Origin: Sipunculus nudus
Taxonomy: Eukaryota; Annelida; Sipuncula; Golfingiida; Sipunculidae
Assembly (NCBI GenBank): GCA_026874595.1
Contig: CM049321.1
Location: 11,273,979-11,337,978 of the forward strand
Direction of reading: 5' to 3'
Length of the DNA stretch: 64,000 bases
Shown here: one piece after another, positions 1 to 13,600 of the stretch
Layout of the letters: each line of letters starts with the position of its first letter
Numbering within the stretch: the stretch's first letter is position 1
The notes under the pieces: model-generated
Databases searched by the model: none
The model's input: only the letters and a program-made list of their open reading frames with translations
Told to the model about the DNA's origin: nothing
Translations under genes and position numbers: made by a program

Positions 1-1022
1 GCCAAGTTACAGGAGGTTGAACTTAGTCATCTGTCCAAAAAAGCACACTAAAATTAAAATCTCAGAAACGGCTTGAGCTATAATGACCAAATTTTATACT
101 GTTTGTCACATATGTCATATCTGATTTTGAATTATTGGTGGTGCCACCTACATTGATTTGTTTTTTACAAGCGAAAATGTAATTTTAAACTCTTCTAGCT
201 TATACACTGATTTATGATGAAACTGTTCAGCTGATTGGTTAAAACTTTACAAGATTTATTCTATGGTAGGGTTCTGCCAGTTTTATAAGAATAGATTGGG
301 TAAATACAGTTTTAAAAAAGCATTGTAGCAAATTGAAAAAGGCTTTCTGTATTTGAAAAAAGATTTGACTTCATACTGAGTATCAGCAGCCAAGTCAAGA
401 GGTCACTCAGTACAAACAGGTGGAGTCCAGACATCACCATGGCAACTGACCTGGCTGGGGGGGGGGTGTCTAGACAATGTGTCTAGACGTCTAGACACAG
501 CGTCTAGACGTCTTGACAATGTATAGATGCAGAATTCCCAGATTATTGGAACTATATCTTTCAGCTGTCTGAAAAAACTTGATTTGCATTTTAAGCGAAT
601 CGGGTTTATCATCAGGTCACATGTGAACTGCTGCAACCTAATTTATGGTTGACCTCTGACCTTTCCTTGCTGCCCAGCGTCAACCCACATATCTCGGGAA
701 CTGTTTGACCGATCAGGCTAAAAATTTTGCACAAATGTAGCCCTTTGATAGCTTTATAACATACACTAAAAATGGTGGCGCCACCTCCAACCATGTTTGC
801 ACAGCTTCCATCTGTTCATCTGTCTTCGGATAATATTACTCATATCTCATATTTTAAAATGTCCTAGCCCGAAACTTGCAGGTCAGAAACGTCCATTTTG
901 CTGAAATCATAATGACTAAAGTAGATACGCAGGTCTTAGGAGGATCAATATTAAATTTAAAAAATAAACCTCCATTCATACTTCTAAACTTTGCACAGGT
1001 TCGCATTAGGCCTGTAGGCTTT
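1..1022 (+). mobile_element. Helitron-like family H2, copy A (5' truncated by window)
   Basis: Positions 1-840 and 860-1022 align with 16220-17060 and 18460-18625 at high identity, including the TCTAGACG palindromic minisatellite at 467-515. The right end is GCATTAGGCCTGTAGGCTTTGTT, read in two parts: a palindrome AGGCCTGTAGGCTT and TTGTT. Compared with copy B this copy lacks most of the 275-bp tandem modules. Confidence 0.6.
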
Positions 1023-1445
1023 GTTATAGTAGTTTAAACAGGTTATCATGCCAGAGCACACGTGAAATTGGCAGTATAAAAAAGGAATGTGACAATGTTC
1101 TGAACTCAAACAGGGCAGATATTTGATTGTTAGGCTGTGTTAGTAGGTGAGTGTCCACCAGTCAGACTTTATAAATTATCGTACTGACCTACACATGCTT
1201 GACCAGCACAGCTATTGCTTAATGTTTTTTTTCCCCCAGAGGCCAGCACCTTAGGGAGAGCTATAGCTCCCACAGCTACCCCCTTCGATCCGCCACTGGG
1301 GTGAATTGATATCTTAATCACTATACCTTGATTTAAAAAATACATTTGTGTGACATCAAAGCAGCCAGCAATGTATAACTTTACATCAAAATCAGACATC
1401 TTCATTTTGCCATGTTTTTTTCATCCATTGTTTGTTTAATTTCAG

Positions 1446-1686
1446 ATCAAAAGCCTATCAGGAAGCAATGCATTGCCAGAATATAAAGTGCAGGAACTCA
1501 AGAGGTCAAGGTTCATACTGTTGCACTATGGGATATTTAAGATTGGCTGGGATTGGCTGATTCTGCTGTGCACATTTTATATTGCTATAATTGTGCCATA
1601 TAATGCTACATTCACTGCCCCTGAGGGGACACTGTTAAGGACTTCTATATACAGTGATGTTGTCGTGGAAATACTCTTTATAGTAG
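1446..1686 (+). CDS. Elk channel exon: pre-S1 linker, S1 and start of S2
   Basis: The acceptor is TTTCAG at 1440-1445 and the donor is GTGAGT at 1687. The exon enters in phase 0 and leaves in phase 1. The translation begins [14 protein letters not shown], the conserved linker between the eag domain and S1. It continues through [17 protein letters not shown] (S1), the S1-S2 loop with NATF (a possible N-glycosylation site), and ends in VVVEILFIV, the beginning of S2. This is the most 5' exon visible. The 1.4 kb before it is repeat DNA with no acceptable upstream exon. Confidence 0.92.
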
Positions 1687-4600
1687 GTGAGTGAGTAGTG
1701 CTGTTACTCATCCAGTCATTAACTCTTTGAGAGATTAATTTTTCTACTGATATTGATATATGTTATGTATTTTGGTAGTTAATTTCCCTTAGAACTGAAT
1801 GATATAGTGATAATTGTATTATTTTTCAACTCCCCTTGGCATGGACAGTCCAGGGTAAAATGCTCGCTCTCTCCGCTGGCAACCAGAGTCTGATCCCCAG
1901 AGTCGCCAAGAGGGTGGTTTGAGTTGCCCATCCAAAGCTGGTGGTTTTTTCTTGATTCTCCTGTTTCCACCACCTCTAAAGATTTCCTATCATCACAGTC
2001 CCAGTCACTGGAGAGTGCCTCTTATTAGTTATTATAATTAGTTGTACAGTCCATGCAAGTAGGAGCCAACCTTTGGTTGCCCTATGCAGTTTTTCGCAAC
2101 TTTAAACTTGCTCTATGCAAGCTGATAGCCCAACTTATTTCCAAAAGAAAGAAGTTCTGCTTTATTGAAAAGTTAATGAAAAAGATGGGGTTGTTAGAGG
2201 TGTTGAACCAGTAAGCATTGAATGTACCAAACTTGGTCGCTGGAAGAGCCTCAGTGGCAAAATGCTGAATTCTCCTTGATCTACAGAGACTTAAATTCCT
2301 CAGAGATCTAATGTTCAGGGCAAATCTGAATTATTGTCCCCCGCTTCATTGATTTGGGTTTGTCCGTCTGTCTGTCTGTCCCTCTGTATGTCAGTCCATT
2401 AGGTTTTCGTTTCCTTGGGATAACTTTCCAAAATATTTCCAGTTTGTGTTGTAGTGATTGCTCTCATGCATACCTTGGTTGGGATTAGATTTGGAGTGTC
2501 TCTCTGAAAATTTATCACCAGCTCCAAAACAAAGAAAAATTATCCCTTTTGATCCCAATTTATAACCAAAATGGTGACATAAGGAGACATCTTCAGGGGA
2601 CAATAAAACCAAAAACGCAGGCACTATGACATGTGAAGACATCTTCAGGGGAAAATAAAAACTGAAACATACTGAGAAAGCACAACAAGAGGTGGAAGCG
2701 GGGGACATAAATTGCATGAATTTACATGTTTACAGGTTGACGGAAGAATTAAATTCTCTAATTCAGTAATGTAATAGAATGAGCTAGGGTATTATATGAT
2801 GCAATTTAAAAATGTGAATGGAATATATAAACTGGGATAAGGACAAGAATCTGGAAGATCCAGAATCTTCCTTGGAAGAATGAGAATTTCCGTTCTTTCT
2901 TGAAAAATGAGAATCAGGAGATGGTATGGAAGGATTCCTGTTCTCTCTGATGGAAAATGAGAATTCACTTTCCTAGCCAGACAAATGAGAAATTCTTGAT
3001 TTCTCAGCAACGACAGTTATTCTCATTTTTCCCAGAACTAAATTAATTGTAAAGAGGTGAGCCGGGTGAGTCTGAATCTTTCCTGATTTTCCTTCTTCCC
3101 TTGACATATACATTTTTTATTTTTTTTTTATTCATTTATAAATTTTAATTAGACTCTGATTACATGAAATAATTTAAAAGGAGACCTTGCTAGGTCAAAC
3201 TGGATCATATTTTTTAGCGATCTGTATAAGCCTTGTATAATTCTTTTCTTTTCTTGCTTACAGATATTAGTTTGAACTTCCGTACGACTTATGTTAGTAA
3301 AAGTGGTCAAGTGATATATGAATCGAAGCTTATCGCACTCAACTATATCAAGGGCTGGTTCGTGTTGGATCTGCTGGCCGCCATTCCCTTTGATCTGCTT
3401 TATCTTGTACAAATTAACACGGTAGGTATTATATTGATGTACAGTCATCATACTGCAATACAGGAATTTTCATGTCTTTCATTCTTGTGAATTTTACAAA
3501 ACCCGCTGACTTTTGCAAGAATATAATTTAAGTAATTGCTCAGGATTTTATCATTCACGCAGAAATATAAATCAAGGGATTACCTGCAGATCATCAGGGA
3601 ATTTCCTGCAAATAAGAGAATTTTTCATAAACCATGAGGTATTCTGTAAGCCAGGAGGAAGTATCCTCTTCACCATTCAAGTTTTCATGTTGACCAAAAA
3701 GGGGATTTCCTGTTGACCAAAAAGGGGATTTCCTGTTGACCAAAAAGGGGATTTCCTGTTGACCAAAAAGGGGATTTCCTGTTGACCAAAAGGTGTACAT
3801 GATGACTATAACGGGATTTCCTGTTGAACAAAAAGGGAATTTTAAGTTGACCAAAAGGTATACATGATGACTATAACAGGATTTCCTGTTAACTGAAAAG
3901 GGGATTTCCTGTTGACTATAACAGGATTTCCTGTTGATCAGAAAGGGAATACCCCATGGAGTACAAAAATATTTCTTGCTGATCATAAATATAAGGGGGT
4001 GTTCCTGTAGACCAGAGAGGGTCATACCTGAAGACAGTCAGGAAGGGGTTTTCTGTAGACCACAGAGGAATTTTTTGTAGACCATGGAAATTTCCTCTAC
4101 ATCATGAGGGGTTTGTGTAGACCATGCAGGTTTTCAATTCGAGCATTAGTTGGAAGTTCCTGTAGATTAGTAAACCTAATATATTAATCTAAGTTTAATT
4201 AAATATAATCAAAATCCTACCTGATGTTTATATTTTTGGAAGGAAAAAAAATAAATCCTTGATCCGGCAGCATGGAATTCCACCATTATAGGAACATTTT
4301 ACCAATTTTAACTCTAAAATGTTTTGGTTTAGCATGTTGATTTCATGCTCATTTTTGGAGAACAAAATTATGTTGCAAAATTCACAAAAATAAATGTGGA
4401 TGACATGTCCTGTGTTATTGAAATGCATTTTACCAGTTTTCTTGGTTAGAGGTGCATCATGAGACAGTTAGATCAGTCATCATTTGCATAGTGTTCTCCA
4501 GATTAAGGAAGTTAAGGATAGAAATCTAGAATTATATTCTCAGTAATATCATTAAGTCTAACTATTTCATCATATCTACAATCAAATCTACAATATCTTT

Positions 4601-7600
4601 TTTTTAACTGTTCTTTCTGATGTGGTAAAGAAGAACAAGCACTAAACTCAGAGGTTTTACTTGTTAATTTCTACAACAAATCCTGGAACAGCTAAAATAT
4701 TTCAGCCTGTCATCATACATAGTATACTCTTTAAACACTTTATCTAAATAGGTACATCATGGACATTGGTTTGTTATCAGGCTCAAAGAGACAAATCAAT
4801 ATAATGAATCATAAATGGTCTAGCACTCTCGCCGGTGTATGTAAATGAAAATAACATAGGAATTATATTTTAATGTAGCAAAGCAGCTTAAAAGGCTATA
4901 AAAATTAAGAGTACACATTGCATGTTTAAATTTGGAGCTGGATGCACAATGTGATAAGATTCTCTCATTGGTAATAATCTGATTACAATTGTTTGCCTTG
5001 TGCGCACCCTGGTGTTCAAAACCAGAAAATCTTACTACACAAAGCAGCAGTTACATGAGGGGAAGTCTGGGATGACTGCACTCTATGACCCCTGCATCAG
5101 GAGCATAGTGCAAACTACTAACCAGAAACTAGTACACAGTTATATTATTTTTTTAAGAAAACAGAGATTATATACTAAAGCATTTCAGATGCTGCTCTAA
5201 TACCTAAATTTTGTTAGATGGTGATTTTAAACTTTTGAAAATGAAAACTGTAGAAACCTTTGAACATAGTACCTTTACACCAACTAATTGTTTTTTTTTT
5301 GTATTTTTTCAGCACATTGTAAGTAAGTTTATTTTGGCAAAAAACTTTTGCTGTGTTCTGTATTCTACTGGTATATACTTTTCTTATGGATTACTATATT
5401 CCGTGGACAGTAAAAATGTCTTTACTCCTCAAAGACATGCGGAATACATTTCTCAGCTGAAGTTAATTGCTTTCTCATTATCTAATTTTTTTCTATTTAT
5501 TTACAAAATAACATAAACTGTCTTTTATTATATATTATATCATTTTTATCATATTTATATCTTTTTGTATATAATTTTTTATAGTGTTTGTCTTTTACAC
5601 TGCCATGACTGCTTGCCATGAATAAGTATTTGGATATAACCATTGTCATCAGATAATGAGAATAATAAATTCATGTTCTCTGTCCCTTTTGGATATAAGT
5701 GTGAAAACGGCTTTACAACTTCATTGCAGGAATCAGGAGACTTTGGTTCATCAAAACAGTACATTATTGTAAATCAAGATCTGGTATGCTGGTTTAAAAA
5801 AGATGTTGATGATAACAGACACCAAAGCCTGCCTGCCACTAACAATTTTGCTGTGATGCAATTTTTATTAAATTTTTTATGATGGATATATTTAGGATCC
5901 TTGAAAATGTGATTTAAAAATTTGTTTTTTTCTAACAGGCTGACCCTGGGACTTGTTCATTTGTTGAACAAATACAAAATTTAAAAAATTATGTCACTTT
6001 GGACTAGAATTGACTGATTTAACTTGAGCTTTTGGCAAATTTCATTTTATTGTTTTTGCAGTACAATTGCTTGTAGTTGGCAGATTTTACATGTAGTTTT
6101 GAGATAACTCAAATTCCTACTCTGCAAAAATACTTTCCTTTAACCAAATTATTTCACTTCTTATCTGAATAAACAGAATTAACATTTGTGTGTTTCTGGA
6201 ACATCTTTTCACCAAAGAACAGAATAAAACCTGGTCCTGATTCCAGTTAGGGTGTATTTGGAAATTTGCATGTTTTCCATTTGCATTTTTTCTTTTTTCA
6301 TTTATTGCACACATTTTAATAATTTAAACATTTGAGAGAGAGAGAGAGGAAGACTAATACAGCCTCCTTCCTCAGTTATACCTTATGCACTTTGACAGAA
6401 AACCTTTTCTCTGTATGTGTTCACTAGGCAAACTGGATATTTGTATTTCAATGTAGAAATATAAGAAACTAAAAATAAACATAAAGAAATATAGGAAATG
6501 TTGGAAAAAAATTAAGAAATCTTAGAAATGTTTGATCGCCATTTGGAAATATAAGAAATTTAATAAAAAAAAATAAGAAATCTAGGAAATGTTGAAAAAT
6601 CATATAGAAATGTAAGAAATGATGGAAAACCATTTAGAAATATAGAAAATATTGGGAAAAACATTAGAAATCTAAGAAATGTTGGGCAACCATTTGAAAA
6701 TAAAAAAAAAAAAAATGGAAAAAATTAAGAAATGTCAGGCAACCATTTACAAATGATGGAATACCATTTAGAAATATAAAACAGTTGGAAAACCATTTAA
6801 AAATATAAGAAATGTTAGGAAACCATTTAGAAATATAACAAATGTTGGGAAACCATTTAGAAATATAAGAAATGTTTGAAAACCATTCAGAAATAAAAAA
6901 GAGATCATGAATCAGAAAACAGAAATAAAAAATGTTTTTCTCTCAGTTTAATTTTTTTGGGTATAAGGACAGTGGCAAAACATATGGGTTTATTGATTGA
7001 GCAACTTCATTCTTTTATTTAATAAATTAGAAAAGACACATAAGAGAAGAAGAAAATTGTTGTTTTTCAACTTTTTTCTATGAAATCTGAGGAGACTACA
7101 AGACTAAAAGAAAATTTGCTACGGTCAGCCAGTTAAAGTTCTACAAAGTAAGACAAGACTGCAAGTTAAAACTACCTGAAGTGATTTTGAGCAATTCAGT
7201 GTCCATATACTCTGAGTTAATCTAATTTAATCAATTTTAATCATATTCAAATTGATATACATATGATAAATATTTGACATGTCACTAGAGATGAAGCAGA
7301 TTCAAGAGCTAGGATGTCAGGGGTAGCAGTCAGTTAAAGGTAATGATACATTATCTCGGGACACAATACCTATCACAATACATCACTGATGATGCAATAC
7401 ATTATACACTATCGTGTATAAAGTTTAGATTATATGTCAGTGTTCATCTTGGTTCATGGAAAGGTTGCCAACCTTTTTTTTTTCAAATCTATTCCAAAAA
7501 TTTGCTTTGTTTCTCTTCAATGACCTATGACATTTCACCATTTCCCCCATCTCTGGACATCAAATCCAGTTAAACTGTGCCAATTTTCAAATAAAAAATG

Positions 7601-10600
7601 AAGACATATTTATTCAAGGAAGCTTTCATAAGGATTTAGTGCTGATTATATATATATATAATTGGCTGATACTTTTATATCTTTGTTCTTTCTTATTATA
7701 GTACTTCAGAATATTTTAACGTAAATTTGCTAGGTTTTTACTCAACTTTTATTTGTTTATTTGTTTTTTATACTTTTAAAGGACTGATAATATATCACCG
7801 ATAGTATTTTATAATGAATTTGGCACTCTGTAAAATTTAAATAATACTAATTATTATATGATAATAATAAATAACCTAAGAGACATATACTAATAAGTGT
7901 TGGAGGTTGATTTCCAGTGGATGATCATATATTGTCAGCGTATCCATTCAGGGACATACAATATGTATCTTTAAAAAGAAATAGTTTTCTTTTATATTGG
8001 TATATGGTTACATCCCTAGAAATAAATATGGGTAAAATCAAGAGATCAAGTGCTTGGATCATCTCAATTTGTAACAGGAAAGCATTGTGGAACTTATTAC
8101 AAAAGGAAATATATCTTCCATAGTGGGCCAGCTGTGTTATCAAATTATCACCTAGTGTAGAACAAATTATATGCAAACCAATGTCTGAATAGGATATTTT
8201 AAATCTGTGTATATGTTATGAGGAAATTAATGCTTAATTTGTGCTCAGAAACTTTAAAAAAAAGTTTGACCAAAAGAAAATTCTTTTCTTAGGCCCTGCA
8301 CACGTGTAAATTTTGACAAACCTGCACATGCATCAGCAACAAATTTAATTTAGATTTTCAGTGGAACTTCACAAATATTCTCTCTCAGACAATTTTTTAG
8401 CTCAGCTGACTGAAAGTCATCTGAGCTATAGCGATCACTCTTTGTCCGTCGTCCGTCTGTCCGTCTGTCCGTCCGTTAACCAGGCACAAATCGTAACCGC
8501 TGGACCTAGAACCTTGTAACTTGGGATTCTGAGAGGTCCATAAAAAATCTCCTTGGAAACCAGAAATTAGGTCTCTGTTACCCATATCCTTTGAGCTATG
8601 TGGCCCCAAAGTACCCCCCAGAAAAGTCAAAAATTTCATACAAAAACTTCAATATCTCATTAACTACTTGACTGATGGTCATGATTTTTGGCATACATAT
8701 TGATCATGAGATGTTACATCACGTCCTGCAGACTGGTGGGGCCACCTGTATTTTTCGATTTTTTTCGAATTTTTTTCTCTATTTTTGAGACCTTTAAAAA
8801 TGTGAACATCTGTTAACAAGGCACAAATCATTAAGACTGGACTTAGAATCTTAATTCTTGACACACTGAGAGGTCCATGAAAAATCTCCTTGGAAACCAG
8901 AAATTAGGTCTCTGTTACCCATATCCTTTGAGCTATGGGGCCCCAAAGTACCCCCCAGAATAGTAAAAAATTTCATACAAAAACTTCAATATTTCAATAA
9001 CTACAACACTGATGGTCTTCATTTTTGGCATACATATTGATCATGAGATGTTCGATCAGTTCCTGCAGACTGGTGGCGCCACCTGTACTGTTTGATTTTT
9101 TACGATTTTTTCCTCTATTTTTGAGACCTTTGAGGATGCTGTCATCTGTTAGCGTGGCACAAATCTTAACGACTGGACCTAGAATCTTCATTTTCGACAC
9201 ACTGAGAGACCTATGAAAAGTCTCCATGGAAACCAGAAATTAGGTCTCTGTTACCCATATCCTTCGAGCTATGGGGCCCAAAATTACCCCCCAGAATAGT
9301 CAAAAATTTCATACAAAAACTTCAATATCTCATTAACTACATCACTGATGGTCATGATTTTCGACATACATATTGATCTTGAGATGTTTCATCAGTTTGT
9401 GCAGACTGGTGGCGCCACCTGTATTTTTCAATGTTCACGAATTGTTTTCTCCATTTTTGAGACCTTTAAGGATGTAGTTATCTATCAACAGGGTACAAAT
9501 CGTAACGACTGGACCTAGAATCTTCGTTCTTGACACACAGGGAGACCCATGATAAGTCTCCATGGAAACCTGAAATTTGGTCTCTGTTACCCATATCCTT
9601 TGAGCTATGGCACTCCAAAGTACAGCTCAGAATAATGGAAAATTTGATACAAAAGCTAAAGTATAGAACAACTAATGCAGAGATAACCATAATTGTTTGC
9701 ATGGATATTGATCATGGAGTGTTTCATAAGTTTCTGCAGACTGGTGGCACCACCTGTATTTGTTCGGTTTTTTTTACGAAATTTTTCTGTATTTTTGAGA
9801 CCTTTAAAGATATGAACATCTGTTAACAGGGCTCAAATCATAAAAACTGGACCAAGAATCTTCATTCTTGACACACAGGGAGACCCATGAAAAGTCTCCA
9901 TGGAAACTTGAAATTAGGTCTTTGTTACCCATATTCTTCAAGCTGTATGGGTCCAAAATACCCCCCCCCCCCCAGAATACTGGAAAATTTGATACAAAAA
10001 CTGCAGTATTTCAATAACTACAACACTGATGGTCATGATTTTCGGCATACATATTGATCATGAGCTGTTCCATCAGTTTCTGCAGACTGGGTGTGCCACC
10101 TCTATTTTTTTTCAAATTTTTACGAATTTTTTTCTTTTTTTTGAGACCTTTAAAGATGTGGTTATCTGTCAACAGGGTACAAATCGCAACAACTGGACCT
10201 AGAATCTTCATTCTTGTCATGCAAGGAGGCCCATGAAAGGTGCCTGTGAAAACTTGAAATTAGGTCTCTGTTACCCATATCCTTCAAGCTATAGGACTCC
10301 GAAGTATCCCTCAGAATTATGGACAATTTGATACAAAAACTGAAGTATCTGAACAACTAATGCAGAGATCACCATGATTTTTTGCATGGATATTGACCAT
10401 TAAGTGTTTTTACTAGTTTCTGCAGACTGGTGGAGCCACCTGTATTTTTGTATCCGCCAAAACGAAGTTTTGCGGATACTATGTTTTTGACCGAGTTCCT
10501 CCACCGCGGCGGCGTTCGTTTCCAGAGAGCTCCTCGGAGACTAATGGACCCATTTTTCCCAAACTTACACCTATTATCGGGTCACATGTGAACTGGTGCC

Positions 10601-13600
10601 TAACCAATTTGCATTGACCTCTGACCTTTCCTCTCTATCCAGTGTCCATTTGTGGGTCTGTTTCCACTCATAAACCCTCATATCTCGGGAACCGTTTGAC
10701 CGATCAGGAAATAAAATTGATACAAATGTAGCCCTTGGATTGCTTTATAACATACACATAAAATGGTGGCGCCACCTGTAACCATGTTTGCACAGTGTCC
10801 ATCTGTTCATCTGCCTTGGGTTAAAATCACTCATATCTCTGCAGTGAATTGACTAATTCACCTGAAATTCGTCATGCGTATACATCCAGGATAGCTTTCA
10901 TGATTTTATGACAGGTGGCGCCACCTACGTTCACGCTGATGACATCCAAGCTTATATCTTGGGAACCGTTTGACCGATCAGGAAATAAAATTTATACAAA
11001 TGTAGCCCTTTGATAGCTCTGTAACATACACAAAAAATGGTGGCGCCACCTGTAACAATGTTTGCACAGCGTCTGTCTGTTAATCTGCTGTGGCCTAAAA
11101 TCACTCATTTCTCTGTAGTGGTTCGACATAACTGCCTAAAATTTTGCAGGTTTATACATCGTGGACAGCTTTCTTGATTTTATGACAGGTGGCGCCACCT
11201 ACATTCTAGTTAACGCTGCACACATCCAAGCTCATATCTCAGGAACCATTTGACCGATTGGGCCAAAATTGTGCATGTGTTTAGATCTCACATAGGTCTT
11301 TATCATACACAAAACTGGAGGGGTTACCTGCAAAGATTTTTGCACAGTGTTTGTCTGTTTGTCTGCCATGGGCAAAAATCGCTCATATACATGTAGTGGT
11401 TTGACATTTCTGCCTAAAATTTTGCAGGTGTATACAACTTGGACAGCTTTCTGGATTTGTGGTAGGTGGCTCAACCTACATACACATTTAGGCTGCAGAC
11501 ATCCATGCTAATATGCAACATACCTCACTCTATTTCCCCTTGCCACTCAATCCATGCCTCACTATCCGATTTTGGCAGATACATGTAGTCACTTGTCGGT
11601 TACCCGTATTCTAGTTTTAAAAGTTTACACATTTTTCTCTATTTTTGAGATATATAAATACAGACTAAATCTTGGCCTGTTGGTTAATCTGTTTGATGCT
11701 TCAGTTGAATGGGTATATACTACCATTCTAATGATAAAATTTCCTTTTGCGAATCTCTTCCCTGTCAGCTGAGCGTCATGACCCATGGGTCACTTGTTTA
11801 AATAATTGAATAATTAAAATGTTTATAAAATTTCTTTTTTTATATATGCTGATCATTTAAAGAAAATTGTAAAAAAATTGCCCCCGTCACAATTATCTAT
11901 AAAAAAGTGATTAAGAACCTTTTTTTTTTTGCTTAATTAATATAAGTACAAGTAATAATAATATTTCAGTTTACTAAATTTACATGACTCTTGATTTTCC
12001 TGAGGGTTCTTGAGTTTTTGCAAAGACTTTCAGTAATCCAAGTTTTGGCCATTGACCACTTATATTGATATGAGAACCAGATCATATCATTGCAATGTGA
12101 ACCTAAGATTAATTAATACTTATAATTACTTGCATGGCATATTTAATAATTTTTTGCACTGTTCTTCACTAATAAATGAACCCTGCTCTGATCTGCATGT
12201 TTCGTATGCATGCATTTGTAATATTCTAAAAATCTTATGAAATGAGTGATTTTGTGTTTTGATAACATGGTCTAATCAACTGATGTACCATTCTATCTCA
12301 ACAAGGAGAGCATTATAGCCATAAAAATACAAAGATTGTAATGAAACTGTATTGAAAATTCACTAAAATTTATAGCACTTCATAAAAAATTTAGAAATTA
12401 ACATTAAACTGCATGTAAGGCATCTATCAAATATGATTGAAACCTTGATGAATTTGAATCTTAAAGCTTGACTCATCTGCTGTCAAATGTTCTTTCACTA
12501 GAGTAGGGCTTAATTTGCTATTCTCATGGCAATTAAAATGTAAGAGATAAAAATAAATAAAATCGGGTTCAGGGTTAGTGGTCTGCTTATAAAATTAAAG
12601 GAGAGTCAACCTTTATTGACCTGGAAAAGAACATATTTTGTATATAAAAATTTAATAGTTTCACATTTTCTATATATTATATCCTAGATTTTTAGTAAGG
12701 TATATATCATATCAGTGCAGGCAAGCAAGATGAGTGTATCAAAAATGAAAAATGTTGTCATTACTGTTTTGTTTTTGAGTGTGTGATGACATCGTTAGAA
12801 TACCTATACATTTGGATAGAAATATAAATTCATATTGTAACATATTTGTTAATGCTACCAGTATCTGAAAATTAATTAATTTATTAATTATCATACACTC
12901 TATCAGATGTACAGGATGTGCTTTTCCCATTCAACTCCTCAATTCCATGTATTTGTTTCTGGCAAAATTTGAACATTAATTTTCAATCTTTACCGTGAAT
13001 TTATTTAAGGTGCCAGTGAGCAGTTGTGTGCATGTTATGGTATGGTGAGAGATAAATACAGAAAGAAAGAAAAAAAAGAAAAATGTTTTATTCAGTAAAA
13101 AGGCCTCAGGCCCAAAGATCCAATTATACCTATGATCTAAAAATATCAAAGTTCGATGAATATAAATAAAACAATAACAAGGTGGTATACATAACAGAAC
13201 TACAAATTCTGCAATGTACTGTGCAAAATAAAAAGAATTTTAGAATGAATACATATTCTTCAAATTCATTTTAATTAAAATACATCATTATCATGCTATG
13301 CAAATGTTGATATTTTTACTTTTTGTTGTCAGGGAACCCCGATCCACTTACTGAAGTTAGCTCGTCTGCTGCGCTTGGCCCGTCTTCTTCAGAAGCTGGA
13401 CCGGTACTCGCAGTACAGTTTTGTGGTGCTTACGCTGCTCATGGCTATGTTTTCAGTGCTGGCTCACTGGCTGGCTTGTGTCTGGTATTTTATCGGAAAA
13501 AGAGAAATTGATGAAAATCCAACCAATTGGACAGTTGGTAAGTTGGTGGGCCAGATGCTTCGGTTGGTTTCATTTTAGGGGGATAACTTTTCAAGATTGT

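Noticed and set aside
608-640. Second hammerhead candidate (CTGATGA on the minus strand)
   Set aside because: No GAAAC box at the right distance and no pairing stems; the same holds for other isolated CTGATGA sites in the window.
2455-2485. Resemblance of CTCTCATGCATACCTTGG to the S6 exon start at 20725
   Set aside because: It is limited to about 19 bases, lacks the following coding sequence, and lies in a repeat-like stretch. Chance is the simplest explanation.
3594-4025. 143-codon minus-strand open frame
   Set aside because: It is produced by the 23-bp minisatellite; the peptide is a simple repeat (PFLVNRKS / [11 protein letters not shown]).
6460-6900. CRISPR-like array
   Set aside because: Units are degenerate and contiguous without unique spacers, in a eukaryotic intron; it is a minisatellite.
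8397-10356. Multiple short frames with [11 protein letters not shown]-like starts
   Set aside because: They recur once per 340-bp H1 module and have no conservation typical of coding sequence.
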